This document shows positions 5,226-5,798 of a stretch of DNA of 5,798 nucleotides, in pieces (within the stretch, counting starts at the first letter, position 1; every line of letters begins with the position of its first letter). Source of the stretch: Actinomycetota bacterium (lineage in GTDB: Bacteria > Actinomycetota > Actinomycetes > S36-B12); NCBI GenBank assembly GCA_009726075.1, contig WLND01000127.1, positions 1-5,798 of the forward strand. The letters run 5' to 3'. The translations under genes were made by a program, and so were the position numbers. Below the pieces are notes generated by a model that saw only the letters and a list, made by a program, of their open reading frames with translations, was not told the DNA's origin and did not search any database.

Positions 5226-5798
5226 ATGGGATCACCCGCTGAACGGTATGCAGCATCCGTGCAGCGGCAGAGCAAGCGTCACACGGCGCTGACCGCGTTT
5301 GCCGCCCTCTATCCATTCGGCCTCGATGACTTCCAGATTCGAGCGTGCGAGGCGCTCGAGGCTGGCCACGGGGTTCTGGTAGCCGCGCCGACCGGGTCGG
5401 GCAAGACCATCGTCGGAGAGTTCGCCATCCATCTGGCTCTCGCGAGCGGACGGAAGTGCTTCTACACGACCCCGATCAAGGCCCTGTCGAACCAGAAGTA
5501 CCGCGACCTGGTCGATCGCTACGGCGACGAGACGATCGGCCTGCTCACCGGCGACAACAGCGTGAACGGCGAGGCCCCCATCGTCGTCATGACCACCGAG
5601 GTACTTCGCAACATGCTCTACGCGGGCTCAAGCACGCTGCTCGATCTCGGGTTCGTCGTGATGGACGAGGTCCACTACCTCGCCGACCGCTTCCGCGGCG
5701 CGGTGTGGGAGGAGGTCATCATCCATCTACCGGAGTCGGTAACGGTGGCAGCCCTGTCAGCCACCGTGAGCAACGCCGAGGAGTTCGGGGCGTGGCTG
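5226..5798 (+). CDS. helY: Ski2-like superfamily 2 DEVH-box helicase HelY (3' end missing)
   Basis: This is the N-terminal 191 residues of a predicted ATP-dependent RNA/DNA helicase of the Ski2/Mtr4 type; the frame is still open at the right edge. M. tuberculosis HelY is about 900 residues (from memory), so only about a fifth is visible. The first RecA-like domain is nearly complete and shows its motifs in order: FGLDDFQ with the Q-motif glutamine at 37, Walker A APTGSGKT (54-61), motif Ia TTPIKALSNQK (81-91), TGD (108-110), motif Ib TTEVLRN (123-129), motif II DEVH (147-150) and motif III SAT (178-180). The ATG is the first in-frame start after tatC and gives a short leader of about 30 residues before the helicase core, as in the family. 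The synteny tatA-tatC-helY matches mycobacteria. The in vivo substrate is not well established; RNA turnover or processing is a guess from the Ski2/Mtr4 relationship. Confidence 0.94.
   Translation, partial: MGSPAERYAASVQRQSKRHTALTAFAALYPFGLDDFQIRACEALEAGHGVLVAAPTGSGKTIVGEFAIHLALASGRKCFYTTPIKALSNQKYRDLVDRYGDETIGLLTGDNSVNGEAPIVVMTTEVLRNMLYAGSSTLLDLGFVVMDEVHYLADRFRGAVWEEVIIHLPESVTVAALSATVSNAEEFGAWL

Noticed and set aside
1..5798. Mobile elements, CRISPR arrays, tRNA/rRNA genes, phage or toxin-antitoxin genes
   Set aside because: I saw no transposase or integrase motif, no regular repeats and no tRNA-like cloverleaf; all the space is taken by conserved housekeeping genes.

Overview
The window is a GC-rich, densely coded stretch with every gene on the + strand. 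Its content is characteristic of Actinobacteria (Actinomycetota): a Pup ligase gene (pafA), the WYL regulator pair pafB-pafC, tatA-tatC, and the start of a Ski2-like helicase (helY). From memory, this order matches the Mycobacterium tuberculosis block Rv2097c-Rv2092c (pafA-pafB-pafC-tatA-tatC-helY). The main difference is two FKBP-type peptidyl-prolyl isomerase genes between pafA and pafB, an arrangement also known in Streptomyces and other high-GC actinomycetes. I cannot name a genus from the sequence.

Layout: 1-974 is the 3' part of pafA, cut by the left edge. 994-1635 encodes an FKBP-type PPIase with a lipoprotein signal. 1701-2063 encodes a small cytosolic FKBP. 2087-3067 is pafB. 3064-4041 is pafC, which overlaps pafB by 4 bp. 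4064-4312 is tatA and 4341-5165 is tatC. After a hairpin and a possible leaderless promoter, 5226-5798 is the 5' part of helY, cut by the right edge. No gap exceeds about 65 bp, so there is no long non-coding stretch.

How the genes fit together: PafA attaches the small protein Pup to lysines of target proteins, marking them for the mycobacterial-type proteasome. PafB and PafC form the heteromeric WYL-domain activator of the LexA-independent DNA-damage response. The FKBPs are proline isomerases, one predicted to be anchored outside the membrane and one cytosolic. TatA and TatC are Tat translocon subunits that export folded proteins; tatB is not in the window. HelY is a predicted RNA/DNA helicase. 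The short gaps (4-bp overlap to 65 bp) suggest one or two overlapping transcripts. Possible internal starts lie just before the lipoprotein gene and before helY, each with a TANNNT -10 element six bases before the ATG.

Assessment: this is a conserved, ordinary chromosomal housekeeping locus, and I see no mobile element, CRISPR array, RNA gene or undescribed defence-like system. The points most worth checking are a twin-arginine-like signal on the FKBP lipoprotein, the FKBP paralogue pair itself, the altered WYL triad in PafC, and the two candidate leaderless promoters.
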